A stretch of 64,000 nt of DNA from Apus apus (Eukaryota; Chordata; Aves; Apodiformes; Apodidae): NCBI RefSeq assembly GCF_020740795.1, contig NC_067304.1, positions 5,012,056 to 5,076,055 of the forward strand. Reading direction: 5' to 3'. Under the pieces are notes generated by a model. It ran no database searches. It was not told the origin of the DNA and worked only from the letters and a program-made list of their open reading frames with translations. Below are positions 17,487 to 30,535 of the stretch, one piece after another; positions within the stretch are counted from its first letter, which is position 1; each line of letters begins with the position of its first letter. A program made the position numbers and the translations under genes.

Positions 17487-20432
17487 CTGCAGGTGAAAGC
17501 CAAATCCCTTTAAGTCTGAAGGTGATGATACATGGGATGCACAATTGCTAGAAATATTCTCCTTCCACCAAGATTTTCAGCTTCTCTGCTGGAGAACCCA
17601 CCCACTGCTCCTTCAAGGATCACCCTCTGGCTTTCTCTCCCTTAGGTATTTAAATAATTAAGGAGTTTCTTGTATTGTGTTCTCTGTCCTAAGCTGAAGC
17701 CATAAAGCCCTCTGCCACCCTGGGGATGGCAGGTTCCTCGCAACCTCAGCATGACCACGTGAGCGGAGACCTTACCTTATCAAATGTCTCCTTGATGTGC
17801 TTGACTGTTTTGCTCCTCTTCTCACACGTGAAGAATCTGTGCTGCAAAGGGACAAGAGCAACGGCTCAAACCACCAGAGTTTCCTTCCCAGGGCACACAA
17901 CAGCAGCTCTGGCCTCCTCCTGCCCCTCATCACTGCCTCTCCCCACCTCCCCCTTCCCCACGTGGGGCTCTCGGGGGCAGCCACTGCAGCTGCTTGGCAC
18001 CGTGCACTGGTGGGACAAGCACGGCACCACCCGGGGCCCTTGGTCTGACTCAGCAGTGATGGGATCCAGGCGCTTTTTCAGGAGTTGTTGCAGAGCCACG
18101 TTGTTTCAGCAGCCAGGTAAGGGACCCTCTGCCCTCCCTCCCTTTATCCCTTCAGCCAGAGACTCTGTTGGGTGGGATAGGCTGCAAATAAATTGTGCTC
18201 CTGAATGGAGCATCCTTATTTCAGAGGTAAGAGAGCTGGGGGTAGGAGAAACCCCATCCTTGGCGGTGTCAGCCTGCCCACAGCCCAGCTCCTCTGCACC
18301 ATCCTGATGTCTGTGCTCCAGGGCAGACCCAGCACCTGCTCCTCACCCTCCTGCTGCCCTGGGACTGGCCCTCCCTGGATGGAGCATGGATTTCATCCCC
18401 CCCCCGTGATGCTGAGCCCCACTCACACAGCGCCTCATGCTCGCCTTCAGGCTCAGCAGAAGGTTGCCCAGGTCGCCCATGCTCTGCTGGTGGGACGTGC
18501 TGGTCTTCATGGCGCTGGGCAGCACCTCCTCCATGTAGAACCGCATCATCTCCGACACCGACTGGCAGCCAAAGCTCCCCTGAGGTGAGAGGGAGTAACG
18601 GTGTTGGGGGAGGCCACCAGCACCCACCTGCAGGGTGGGGGGGCTTAAAACCCAGAGAGGGTTGTGGGCAGAGCACTCGTGGTGTGTTGGCACCGCTGGC
18701 TGCGGCTGCCGGGGGGGAGCCACACGTCAGTCCTGGCACACACACATGTGTCACTGCCTGGCCACAGAGCTGGCTTTGTGTGACATTAGGAAATGCCCCA
18801 ACATGATCTGCTTCCTTTCTTACAAAACACTGCTTGAAGGATGAGGGGTAAGGGACTTAGATGAGAGTTATGAGTCTTACCTTAAACTCCTCCAGCAGTT
18901 CGGAGCTGAGCAACTGGATGCTGAGTTCGTCATCCTTGGATTGCTGTGGAAGGAGGCAAAACGTGAGCTGTACCTGGCACTTCCAGCTGGGTTTCCCTCT
19001 GCCCTCCCAAATTATTGTTTCCTTGTCTGCATTTATGGTCTGGCTGAGGTGAAGGCAGGGAGCACCCAGCACCCTGGGTGCATAGCACAGTGACACCAGG
19101 TGCCAGAGTCACCCGCTCCTTGGTCTATTTTCTTGCAGTGCAAACACTGCCAGGTCAAGACAGTGAGATAATGAAACCTCATACTTCAGTGACATTGATT
19201 TTCTGAGTGTGAGACTCCTCCTGCTCCCTTCAGCTGCAGAGGGTGTTGGTGCCAGGGTGCTGATGCAAACCACCCCACTCTTTCCATGGGTGTCCAGGCC
19301 ATGGCAGCCCCTGGAAGGGAGAGACCAACCCAGCCTGCCTGCCTGTGGTTAATCCTCACATTTTTGTTATCTCTGTGTCTCCAGCCCAGGGCGTAAAGGA
19401 ATCTGCAGTGGGTATTTGTTCTTGTGGTGCCTCCGTTGCACCATCAGCTCTGGGAAACCAGAGAACTGCAGCAGGGTGGGCTGACAGCACCCAAAGCATC
19501 ACCCCACAGCACCAAGGTACCAAAGCTTTCCTGAGAGGCTAAAACCGTTCCTTCCCAATGTGACCTGGGAGATTTGCAGCAAGCTTTGAATCTCAATTGG
19601 CTGTGCTCATTTGACAATGAATACAAGCCATGACATTAGCCTGAAATTTAATCTTACCTTGTTTTATTGCTGAAACTCACTGACACTAACAAAAATAGTA
19701 ACACAGATGTGACCAGCCATCTCTATCGGTACCGATGCCACGACACATGCTCTGGGTGCATCTCGTGCTGCTGTTCCCTGCAGTGTGAAGCAGGGACCTT
19801 CTACAGGCACTGCAGCATTGCTGGTCACTGCAGCTTTGCTCCAGCCATAAAACACCAAGTTCAGGCTTTTGTGGTACTTTCAAAGAAAAAGTCTGTAGGT
19901 TTCCCTTTTTAACTGGTGTTGACTTCAGCAAGGCTGGGCTTCACTGCCCTGAAGAAGGGACAGTTTCCTTCCTATTGATTCAGTGGATAATTTGGTCTGC
20001 AACATTTTGGGCGAAATCTGGCTAGAAAGGTTCACAAAGTTTAGTTATGAAATCTCTTTGAGTTCTTTGTAACAAACTAGGAAGAAAACCCTCCCCTGCT
20101 GTCTCTCAGCAAGCAATGAAACTGAGCTGCTCTTGCTCAGCCTGTAGCACGAGATGCGACCAAATCATTTCTGCGGGGAAGGAAGCTCCTCCAAATCACT
20201 GTAGTTTGCAAAAAAAACCAAAAAAAATCGAAGCAAAACAAGAAGGAGGAGAGACTAGCAGGGTTATACTTACAAAATAATCCTTAATTTCCTCAAACTT
20301 GATCCTCAGCTCTTTGAGCTTTGCAGGCAGGAGCTCGGAGAAGTGGAGGCAGGTGGGCACGGGGGAGCCGGCGCGGACGGGCGGGCTGGTGGCCAAGAGC
20401 AGCAGCAGGAGCAGGGCTGGGCTGGGTGACAT
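17394..20432 (-). CDS. IL10: Interleukin-10, complete five-exon gene
   Basis: Secreted homodimeric anti-inflammatory cytokine acting through IL10R1/IL10R2 and STAT3. Exons in reading order are 20274-20432, 18881-18943, 18427-18579, 17776-17841 and 17394-17486, all phase 0, giving 177 residues (human 178). Residues 1-21 are a leucine-rich signal peptide; mature sequence starts near [10 protein letters not shown]. All four cysteines of the family's two disulfides are present (C28, C79, C125, C131). Family blocks are clear: [48 protein letters not shown] and [15 protein letters not shown]. The start at 20432 is chosen because the signal peptide follows at once; an in-frame ATG at 20522 overlaps the TATA box and so should lie outside the transcript. 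Identity is near certain. Confidence 0.98.
17776..17841 (-). CDS. IL10: IL10 exon 4
   Basis: 22 codons, [20 protein letters not shown] plus DK, helix E. Donor GTAAGG. Confidence 0.97.
18427..18579 (-). CDS. IL10: IL10 exon 3
   Basis: 51 codons from [11 protein letters not shown] through [14 protein letters not shown] to MRRC, helices C and D. Acceptor CCTCAG, donor GTGAGT. Confidence 0.97.
18881..18943 (-). CDS. IL10: IL10 exon 2
   Basis: 21 codons, [20 protein letters not shown] plus K, between a CCACAG acceptor and a GTAAG donor. Confidence 0.97.
20274..20432 (-). CDS. IL10: IL10 exon 1
   Basis: 53 codons: signal peptide [20 protein letters not shown], then helix A ending KDYF. Donor GTAAGT. 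Confidence 0.97.
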
Positions 20433-20520
20433 CCTGTGACACGGGGCTGCTCGCCTTGCCTCACTTTCCCGGGAGGGGCAAAAAGGCAGATCTGCAGCCT
20501 TCACCTTGATGGAGCCCCTC

Positions 20521-20527
20521 ATTTATA
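20521..20527 (-). promoter_or_regulatory. TATA box of IL10
   Basis: TATAAAT on the minus strand about 90 bases before the start codon. This puts the transcription start near 20495 and leaves a 5' UTR of about 60 bases. Confidence 0.7.
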
Positions 20528-20619
20528 CTCTCAAAACACGGCTCAGTTTCCTCTCCCCGTTTCCTGACGAGCAATATTGGGGTTTTAAGTCATTCATTAA
20601 AAACCAAATGTCACTTGGG

Positions 20620-20643
20620 TTTCCCGTCAACTTGGGTTTCCTG
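20620..20643 (-). promoter_or_regulatory. Direct repeat with GGGAAACCC core upstream of IL10
   Basis: Two near-adjacent copies of GGAAACCCAAGT lie about 125 bases before the likely IL10 transcription start. One is preceded by G, making GGGAAACCC, close to an NF-kB half-site arrangement. Function is a guess from position. Confidence 0.3.
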
Positions 20644-21179
20644 TTCTTTTGACCCCCCTCCTCTCCTCACACCCCATCAAATCTTTTGTGCTTAGACTCT
20701 GCGTTTTTGTGTTGTATTTTTTTCTTTTCATTGCTTGCTTCTTGTAAATTTAAATGTGGCTAAAAAGGAAAGCTTCAGATATAATGAGAAGATGAAAAGG
20801 TGCTGTGTAAGGTTACTTCTGCATTCTCACAGTTACTCTTTATTTTTAGATGAATGCCCTTTTGTTGGGGGGGAAAAATGTATTTTTAAGCCTCCACATC
20901 AAACCTGCTCTTAGGATCCCCAGCACCATGCATAATTAGTAGCATTGATTTTAATGAACCTGGACAATATGCTGCCTCCTCCTTTGGCATTTAACACTGT
21001 CCTAAATGCACAGAATAATCTTAAAAATTGATTTTTGTTTTTATCCATTTTTTTTTTTCCCCCAGTTAATGCATATGTCTGCTGAAGTCAAGGTTAATTG
21101 TCACAAAGGCTGTGCCTGGCTGCCATGGAGTTAGTCCTGTCGTGTGCTGGGATGTGGTGGAGGAGCCATTGAAATGGAC
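20644..21179. other. IL10 upstream flank, no gene seen
   Basis: AT-rich unique sequence with no coding signal; may hold IL10 regulatory sites. Confidence 0.5.
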
Positions 21180-21352
21180 ATGGAATGACATTGGAATGGA
21201 CTGCCCAGGGAAGCGGTGGAAGCACCATCCCTGGAGGTGTTCAAGGAAAGGCTGGATGTGACATGTAGTGCCATGGTCTGGCCTGTGTGGTGGTGTTGGT
21301 CATAGGCTGGACTTGAGGATCTTTTCCAGCCTTGGTGATTCCATGATTCTAG
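21180..21352 (+). repeat. CR1 LINE 3' end
   Basis: Sense-strand CR1 end: GACTGCCCAGGGAAGCGG, CCATCCCTGGAGGTGTTCAA, TAGTGCCATGGTCTGG and the tail GTGATTCCATGATTCTA. Confidence 0.9.
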
Positions 21353-22984
21353 CCCATCCTGCTGGGATGCTCCAGGTCCCCAGGGCTTGTGCCCAGCAGC
21401 TGGATGGGAGCAGGGCTTGTTCCATGGGAGCAGCTCTTGTAACACTGGGGTGTGGTGTTCAAAGGTATAAGTGTGTAACATGAATATTCCTGTTTCTGGC
21501 TCTTTAATCCTATTTCATTTCCTAGAAATGGGCATGAGCCCTGTCCAAGCAGCCCTGGTGCTGGCTCTAAGGCCTGGGTGTGCTGTGCTGAGACTTCTTG
21601 TCCCAGAGCTGATAAAAGGACCATTTTGGAGCTGCAGATAATGGCTCTGACGTCTCCTTTCCGCTCTCCCCCTTCATCCTCTCTTTCTCTCTCTATATAT
21701 ATTTGGACACAAAACCTCCAGCTTCCTTGTGTTAAGATATCACTGACAGATTTGGGAATCTATTATCCAAGAAAGAGAAAGTGAAGGTGAATTTGGCCTT
21801 TCTTTAGTTAGAGGGTTTTCCTTGGCAGCTCTGGTGTTATTTTGGAGCAGCTTGTTTTTTCCTAGCCTGCCTCTGACACATTGCTTGGGACAAATCAGTT
21901 CTTATTTCCTTCACTGCACTGAACTTCTTTGAAGTTGAATTTGCAAACCTCTGTGAAAGAACTTGTTGCACCAAAAATTCTGGACAGATGCAACTTACTT
22001 TTTTTGTTAAAATATATTTAGATTTTTCTGAGTGCTGTTTTTAGGAGCACAAGGGAGGAATGTTTGGTGTATGTATGTGTGAGTAAGAGCAGAGGGGATG
22101 GAGCATTAGTAATTGAGGGGTCTGAGGAGGGGACAATGTAGGATTTTGTGTTGTGGTTTGTTTTCCTTTTGTTGTTGATGTTGCCTCTTCCAGAAGTCAG
22201 GAGGAAGCTTTGCCCCCCTGAATCACTGCAGGCACTTGTTCAGCTGAATCACAGCTCCTTGGTGACCCATTTTGCTTCCCCCCTCGTGGGCAGCCACGCG
22301 GTTTCTCCCCTGGGCTGCCGGCAGCAACGAGGCGAGAGGAGCAGAGCAAGGGGCAGCAGGTGGCTCTGACAAAACCCAGACTGTTAAACTCAACCCACTT
22401 CCACTGGTGGGATCCCACCTTGCTCTGCTCTCCCCCTTGGCTCCCCCCCTGGGAGATTTTTTGCTTGTTTTAGATTAACTTGTGGCTGACAAAGCTTCAC
22501 TGCCAAGACCTGCGTGGCTGCTGAAGTTGCATCAGGGCATCGGAAGTGGTACAGAAAGGTGCTCCAGAGGGTGGGATGCTGGCAGGAGCCAGAGCCCTGG
22601 AGTTGGGTCTGTGGGCAGCCTGGCCCTGGACTGAAGCCCAGAGCTGAACCTGCTCCCTTGGGTGAAGGATGCAGCCCCAGCACTTCCCTGCAAACTGGGT
22701 CCCCTGCAGTGGCGGGGTCACTCAGCAGGTTTAGGTGCTGGTACTTCTGTGGGATGCAAAGGAAAAAGAGTCTCTGGGCACATGGCAGTGGCACCGGGAG
22801 CTCTTCCTCCCTTCGTGCTTCCTGCCGAGGAGCTGAGTGCTTGTTTCCAAACTTCTCATATTCTGATCAATCTGCAGGTCTCCATGAAGTCATTTCAGTT
22901 GACACCCAGAGTGTGCAGAGCGGTTTTCAGTCTTGTGCAATTCCCTCCTCCCTGTTTTGGAACCTGCTTTGTTTTGGTGGTGTT

Positions 22985-23060
22985 GGTTTTTTTGTTTGTT
23001 TGTTTGTTTTGGTTTGGTTTTTTGCTTTTTGGTTGTTCTTTTTTTTTGGGTTTTTTCTTC
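22985..23060 (+). repeat. T/G-rich simple repeat (TTTG)n
   Basis: TTTG and T-run repeats over some 75 bases. Confidence 0.85.
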
Positions 23061-23989
23061 AGTACAAACGTAAGCCAGATGCACCCATTCCACAAAGGAA
23101 ACTGCCCTGCTCGGGGCAGCTGCTGGGCTGTGTTTACCTGTGTTTCCTTTGCCGTGTCAGAGATCTTGACGGTGCAGTTTCGCTCTGACTCACGGGTACT
23201 CACTGCTGTGGAAACGCACTGACTCGGCACTAACACCGAGTGGTTGCATGAATGAATAAAGCACCCTTTCCTAAAGAGTGTCCGGGTGACGTGGGTGTAT
23301 TTCTGAACCTTTAGGAAACAGCTTTCATGGCTGCCAAGAAGATCATTTCAGGAAGGAAAGTGTGTTGCTCAAAAGCTATTAGAACACTTTTACCCCACCT
23401 CCCACAAACTGCCAAGAGATGCTTGTTCACAAGAACCAGGCAGCAGGGTTGTGTTTCTGCAGTAAAACCTGGCACATGGAGAGGTCTGTCCTGGATGTGA
23501 TCCTGGGCTGCCTGCACTGGCTGATCCTGCCCAGGCAGAGCATGGGGACTGTAGAGGTCCCATCCTTCAGAGCAGGGTGGTGGCATCTCCTGCTTCTTAG
23601 AGAGCCTGCCTCTGTACGTAGCTTTTCTTATGTTGGCAAGCTCTTATGTGGGCCAGTTTTTACATTATTTTGTCTTTCTGGACCCTGTCATTGCTTTTGG
23701 ACAAAGGAAGGTTGTGTATTTTCTGCTATATTCTAGAAACAGCTTGGAGGGCTCCCTAGGTTTCCCTGCTGTTATAGTGGTGTACTTGGTTGTTTCCTTT
23801 TCAAAAATTCCCCTTTTTTCATCTCTTCAGATCAGGGGGACCTGCTGGCAGTGACACTCTGGGGAAAGCAGAGTCTTGGTGATGTTTCCTTCAGCTGATG
23901 TGAAGAGCAGTTTGGAGGTGCTGACATAAGCTCTCAGCAGCCCTATTGCTGGTGACTAATAGTTCCTGATGGCTGAAGCACAAAGTGGA

Positions 23990-24110
23990 TGGGTTTTTTG
24001 GTGGGGGTTTTTTTGGTGGCATTTTGTTTTGTTTGTTTGTTGTTTTGGGGGGTTTTTTCGTGTTTTTTGTTTGTTTGTTTGTTTTTTGTTTGTTTGTTTT
24101 GTTTTTTTAA
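23990..24110 (+). repeat. T/G-rich simple repeat (TTTG)n with G runs
   Basis: About 120 bases made almost only of T and G, with repeated TTTG units. Confidence 0.85.
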
Positions 24111-25436
24111 AGACTGTTTTTTTCTGGCACGGCATGATGTTGGAGTTTTCACATCTGGAAATCTGCTTTATAGCAGCCTTGCTGGATTTGGCAACGTGAC
24201 TCATAGCAACCTCAACAGGTAAATCCCAAATTACTCTGGAAATTTAACCCGTGTCATCATTTTGTCTTGTAACATTCAAGTGGCCAGAAAGAGGTTACTA
24301 ATCATGAGTAGCAGCCTTTATTGTGACCTCTAGTGTGACTTCACATGTGACATAATAAGCCTGACATAAGAAGTTCTTATGAACTTCCATTTGAGGAATG
24401 GAGAGTTCCCCCCAGCTGTAGAATCAGTGTTTTGGTGATTAACTTAACTGAGAAATAGTTGCACTTTTTTAATTGCATGCATCAAACTCCCAGTATTTGG
24501 AAATGTGCTGCAGCCTGTAAGGCAGAGAGAGAATAGCATCCCAATGTAATATTTTTTTTATTACCCTACAGAGGCCATTTTGAGCAACTCTTGTCTCAAA
24601 CAGGTTATCTCACAAGTGCTCTTTTTGAGGAGTTTCTTTTTTTCTAGTTTTGGTGTTAGTGGGTTGCGTGGATCTGGGGGAGAATGTTGCCTTTGTCATG
24701 ATTTGGCATCAGCACGCGAAGCAATAAAGCAAACGCAAACTATTTCTAGTCCTCAATAGTCATAAGACAGAAACTAGTTATCATGGTTTGAGAAATCAGA
24801 TCATGCAAACCAGCTGCTCAGAAGCCTAACGTGACCCCCAGGGTGAATTTTGGAGGCAACTTCACTCCCTTGCAACAGCAGCCCCAGGCCCTCGGCCTGA
24901 AGCCAAATGTGAGGCTGGGTCACTTGGGCAGGGGAGTTTTAGGGTGGTTTTGCTTTTTTTTTCTATTTGCTCAGTGCTGAGCAGCTCGTGCTGCAGATTG
25001 AGAAATCCTGGGCTTTCTTTTCCGCTCCCCAAGGGACCGAGAAGCACGTGCTGGGGCCGGCGGTGCCGCGTGTGGTGGCAGGAGATGGCAGCTGGTCCCC
25101 AGAGAGGCTGCAGCAGCCTCGGTGCTGCCAGGGGATTTTCCCCGTGCCTCTGCTGCAGCTTTCTGTGCCAAAACCATCCCTGTGATAAAGCCATGGCCCT
25201 GGGGACTCCTTTGTGAGCCCTCTTGGTGTGAGCTCTGAGCTGGTGTGTTACTCAAGCAGGAACCAAAGCGAGGTGGCCCTGCTGGCCCACTGCACCTTTT
25301 GAGGCCCCTCCGAGCAGCCAGGGCAAAGGGAATGGGTCTTGTCCTGAAGATGCCAGGAATAAAAAGCCCGGAGGCTGCTGCTGGCACTGCTGCCCTTTCA
25401 GATGAAAAGGCAATAAAATAGAATTGCTAGAAAACT

Positions 25437-25448
25437 GGGGGGGGGGGT
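25437..25448 (+). repeat. Poly(G) run
   Basis: An uninterrupted run of G, about a dozen bases. Confidence 0.8.
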
Positions 25449-26093
25449 TGGCATTGATTTTGTTTGCTTTAAGCTGAGGGAGCAGGCTCAGGACTGGGTG
25501 CACACCTGGCTGTGCCAGGGGCAGGAAGAAGGATTTTCTTTGACCTCACCTATGTATGCAGAGATTTTTTTGTTAAAATTGATCCATCAGACGTGCTTTT
25601 CAGAGGTTTTGGAGAGTTTTATGTATTTTATTTATAACTTTCTACCTCCTTGCCTTCAGATCCCCCTTATATTTGTGGTTGTTTGTTTTTTTATTACAGA
25701 GAGAGCAGGTGACACAGCCTGGCTCCTTCTCCTGCCGGGCACCCAACGACAGAGACTCAAAGAAAATTGACATTGAGCTCTGGCAGCAGAGGAGTTCAGC
25801 AGTTGAAAAGCTCCTCCTGAAATCACATCACTCCAGGGGTATGAGCTGCTTCCCTCCGCATGAGCTGCAGTGTCTGCTCTGCTCCTGTTCACCACTGCTC
25901 TCCCCGTGCCTCTTGGGTGATTGTCCTGGGATTTCCCTTTTTGTGGAAGTCTGAGGGAGGTTCACTTCAGTAATGGGATCAGGCACTGAAGCCCTTTTTT
26001 GGTTCTTGCTTTCCATGTAGGTTTGGAAGGGTGTAACTGGGAAGTGGAAGATGAATCTGAGTGGTGGAAAACCCCTCTCACTGAAAATGGTGT

Positions 26094-26135
26094 TTAAAAA
26101 AAAGAAGAAAGGGGGGAAAAAAAAAAAGAAGGGGA
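26094..26135 (+). repeat. A-rich (A/AAG) tract
   Basis: A runs with scattered G over about 40 bases. Confidence 0.75.
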
Positions 26136-27924
26136 AAGATGTGAACTTCCTCTGCTGGCTGTCCCTGCCTGTTGGGAAAGGAGAGATGGAGTTTATCTCC
26201 AGCTCTTCAGCAGAGTCTGGCAGCCTGGTTGCTGAAAACAAAATCAGATGTAAGAGCTGTGATCCTTGCAGTGCCTCTGATTTACATGTAGAAAGGTCAT
26301 GATTGGTATTTGTAGCTGAGTTATATGTGTGGCTAAAAGGGCTTTTGTCCTCTTGTCCCGGCGGGTTCACAATCATCCAGCACCAACAAAACCAGGTTGT
26401 GAAATTGAGACTGATTCAAGCCCCGGGGTGAACATGTCCCCAGGGCAACATGAACCAGACAAAACTGAAACCCGTGCTGGGGAGCTGGGTTACGTACAGA
26501 ACCCACCGCTGATTTACTGAAACAGAAGTTTCAGTTTTGGTGAAAGCTAAATCTACGACAGCTCTGCCTGGCCATTGGAGTGATTTGCTCCACAGATAAC
26601 CCAAAATTTGAGCTGATAGCAGCAAGCACTCGTTTCTCCTTTATTAGGCATCATTTTTTGCCTGCACCATCAGCACATTTCACCCTCCCAGGCAAGCCAG
26701 GTGCTGTGGGGAGCAGCCAGATCCATTGTTTGCTCAAATCCCATCTTCTAAAAAACATCCAGGGTCTGGTGGTTCTTAAAGACTTTGTTCTGCTGTTGCT
26801 TACCTGGAGTGCAGATGATCAGCCCTGAGATCTCTCTGCATATGCTGCTCTTCCACTACAACTGATTATTTTTCTTTTCAGATCTCCATGGCCTGAGAAC
26901 TGATGCCATTTTCTGTGACTACTCATTTGAATTTTCTAAGTCCAGAATTTCAGCTCTGGTTTTCTAAATATTAATGGGCCTTTTCTGAAGAAGAGCCCAT
27001 TGGTGGGGAACAGCACCCCAGAACTGCCAGCAGCTCTTCTGTGAGTCATGGGATTATCCACAGGCTTCAGCTAGGGATGCCCAGGCTCACTGTGAAAAGT
27101 CCATGTCCTTGGAATGAGATATTTTCTTAATTTTTGACTAATTTATATTTTTGTCTCCTGTTTGGTTCTCTGTCTCCTGTATCTTTTAGGCTGCCCAATG
27201 TGCAGATTTGCTCTGTCACCCAGTGAGCTCCCCAGTGCTGTGGAAACAAAGGAAGCACCACGATGGCTGGTAATGCAAATCGTGATTACAATGCTAATGG
27301 CAATAGAGAAAAAAGCTTAAAATTAGAAACAAGCATGGTAAACAATTCTAAATTCTTCAGAGAAGATGTGCATGGTTGCTTCTTGTGGATTTTGAAAGTG
27401 GAAGTTTGATTTGCTTAGGTCATTTTTTCACATTCACTGACCACAGCTCTCTCCCTCACAAAGACCTTTCAAGAAAGTTCCATTTCTCTGCAAGATGTTG
27501 GTCCTCCCAGCAACACCCAGCCCTGCAGGTCAGCGAGGGGCTTCTCAGCCACCTTGAAATCTTGCCTTTGCTTCAGCATTTTCTTTTCTAAATGTTGACT
27601 TTGTCATTTGCTTAGAGAAGCCAAATTGGTAATATATCAGATGCCCACATCAAAAAGCTTCTGCAACCTCCTGGAAACTGAAAAAGCCTCATTCATTAAG
27701 CCTGTGTTTAATTTCAGTGGCAGGTTTGAGTCTTTGTAATATACGTAGGTTTAAAGACTGGTGCAAATCTTGGCATGGGTTTTGGGCTTTGTCTTCTCCC
27801 CTGCACATTTCTCTTAATCTTCAGTGGCAGGGCAGTGCTTTTTGGATAACTCTAGCTCTATTTTTGGTGAAATAACCGATTTCCTTAATATGGTGTGGAA
27901 AAAAGAAAAGGAAAAAACCACAAA

Positions 27925-28067
27925 CCTCCCTGGAGGTGTTGAAGGGCAGGTTGGATGGGGCTTTGAGCAACCTGGTCTAGTGGAAGGTGTCCCTGCTCAT
28001 GCAGAGGAGTTGGAACTACATAGTATTCAAGGTGCCTTCCACCCCAAACCATTTCATGATCCTATGA
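27925..28067 (+). repeat. CR1 LINE 3' end
   Basis: Sense-strand CR1 end: CCTCCCTGGAGGTGTTGAAG, then TTGAGCAACCTGGTCTAGTG, GAAGGTGTCCCTGC and tail CATGATCCTATGA. Confidence 0.9.
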
Positions 28068-30499
28068 AACCATTGGCACTTGGCTGATTTTGAGGACAGC
28101 AGCACTTTGACTGGGCTCATGACTCTGAATATATTTTTTTCTTCCTTGGGCTTTGAGGGCAGAGGAACCTCTGGGCAGCTGCTGAAAGCCGAGTGCTGGG
28201 CAGCAGGAGCAGAACTAGCAGAAGCTGTGTTATTGAACCCGAAAGGCCTAAAATAATCATTTCCCTTTGGGGAAGATGGCATTTGTGATTACCAAAAGAT
28301 GAGCTCACATTTTAGCAAAACAGGGGAAGAAAGTATCTAACGTTCAACCCCCTCCCCTGGTGACTAAATCAATGGTTTTCTGCAGAACAGCTCTGTCGAG
28401 GTGCAAGATGCTCCACCACGCTTTTCCCCTTCCACAGAGGTGAATCTTAGAAGGAGGTGGGGGGAAAAGGCACTTTTTATTTTGCGTTTTATTTTTTAAC
28501 CCTCTTTGGGTGCAATCCTGGCTCAGCAGCAGCCCTGTCATCAGTGAGTCACGGAGATGTGTCACATCTGCTCCATGAGGGTGGTAGCTCAGGCAGTGTC
28601 ATTTTCTGTGACGTGCAGCCGAGATCCAACCATAACTGAAAACGTCCTGTGAGGACAGGGTGAGCCTGGGGCCACCCATGGCAATGGGGTGCTGGCTCTG
28701 TTCCCTTTCTGATGAGACATCCTGGGCTGGAAGAATGAGGAAACCGCAGGAGCAACCCCAGAAAGACAATCATGGGTGATGCTCTAAACCGGGGTGATTC
28801 AGACACGGTCTTGGGGTGGGGGGGACACTCTCCCAGATTTTCCCAAAGTCCCTCAGCTCTGGGAAAGGAGCTGCTCTGCCCATGAAGGGAGGTTCTAAAG
28901 ATGCTGACAGCCACTCAGGAAGAAATCCTGGAAAACAGCCTGAAGTTTTGCTCCCTCAGCCTTGGACATCTCCTTGGCTGCAGAGAAGCTGCCTGTCACG
29001 GCGCCAGGCTGTGCTCAGCCTGTCGCTCCTCGCAAGGCAGTACTGAGGGCTTGATTTTCAGAATTATTCAAGTGGTTATGGTTAGAAACGTGACTGAGAA
29101 GGAGGCCCACGACGTACCACACCTAGCAGCGGATAGATAACTCCTTGCAGGGTGATTTCTGAGTCATTTGAGGAGTTTACCGAGAAAAACAGTTTTTTAC
29201 TTTTGTCAGCAGCACCGCTGAGCTGGGGCCAGGCGAGCGGCTGGGCTGGAGAGCCCAGGGGAGCCAGCCCCTGCTTGCTGGCCATAATTGACTGCACTAA
29301 TGAAGAGGGAGAGGGGCAGCCAGGTTTGGGAGGCTGGGAGAGGGCATGTGCAGTCATGGGGCCAGTTTCCATCGCAGAGCAAAGTGTGTCCATTGGGGCA
29401 GAAGCTCATGGAAGAAGTGATGCGGGGGTGACACCCCTTGGGGCGCTGGTCTGGATCCCTTGGTTTCAAGAGGACCCTGCTGGATGAGCACTTCTTCAAA
29501 TGAGGTTTGAAATGGGCTCTGGATTGGAGGGTCAGGTGATTTTGAAGGCACTGAGAACTGCTCAGAGCTGCAGCACAGCTGCAGTCCTGGCTAGGATGAG
29601 AGCAGCGTGTTCTGACAACTGACACTGCTGAGAGTATGTAACCATTGACTGTAGTTCATAAAAAACGAGTGGAAACATTGCTTTTCTGTCTGTGGAAACA
29701 GAATTCTGTGCCTTTGGCAAAGGTTTTTGTGCACTTCAGTATTACCAGGAGAGATGTAAAGTCCTACAAGCACTCTTGTTCCAGGTGGCATAGCTGCTTT
29801 TATGTGGATCTTTTCCTGAAGGCTGTCAGGAAGAGTTCCTGTGGTTAGATTTTGTTGCTGGATCTTCATTACTGAATCTTGATTTTTCTTTTACTAAAAT
29901 GACTGGAGCCACATCTATCACTGACAGTGTCTAGTTCTGGGGATCTGTGTACTAACCATTATCAGCCTGAAATGCTGGTGTGCCTAAAACTGCTGTGAAA
30001 CGTGATGACAAAGAATGTTAAACCAAGGATGGCCTGTAAAGTACTATCAGATCTCCTTACAGCATGAAACTGCATTGAGATGCACTATTGAAACTGGTGC
30101 CTTATCACTCTGAAACACTTTACAGGAAACCTGGTGTTGGCGTGTGCCTGTGGTCAGTCCTGACAGAGCAGCTCCTGCAGAAAGGAACAGCTTGAACCGT
30201 TTCTTAAGGATTTTTTGTGTTTGTTTTAGGGGAAAACAAAACCTTTTGGGTATTTGAAGAAATGTGGAGCTGGGTGAGCAGTGGGGGCCACTGAGCAGGC
30301 TGCAGTATCTCTGGGTAAGTGGGGTGCACAGGGCTTGGCTCTCAGGTCCCAGTAACACGACATTCCCCTCCTGTTTCCTCTCAGCAGCACTTTTCCTCTG
30401 CAGACCTGGGTGGCAACTTTGCATCTATGACTGTTTCTTGCCTGTTGGCGTCTGGCTGACCTGCCTGGGGTGGCACTTCAGTTACCAAAAGGGAACAAA

Positions 30500-30535
30500 A
30501 CCAAACAAAACAACAAACAAAACAAAACAAAAAAG
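30500..30535 (+). repeat. (AAAAC)n simple repeat
   Basis: AAAC/AAAAC units over about 35 bases. Confidence 0.85.

Larger units (their letters stand above)
21353..27924. other. Intergenic stretch, no gene seen
   Basis: Between the two divergent cytokine genes. It contains simple repeats listed separately and no recognisable coding exon. Open frames near 22.5-23.2 kb and 25.8-26.4 kb have no family pattern and run through T- or A-rich tracts. Confidence 0.6.

Noticed and set aside
20433-20522. In-frame ATG 30 codons before the IL10 start
   Set aside because: It overlaps the TATA box, so it lies upstream of the likely transcript; the signal peptide starts at 20432.
23264-23269. Plus-strand AATAAA in unique sequence
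   Set aside because: No supported transcript upstream; single signals occur often by chance.
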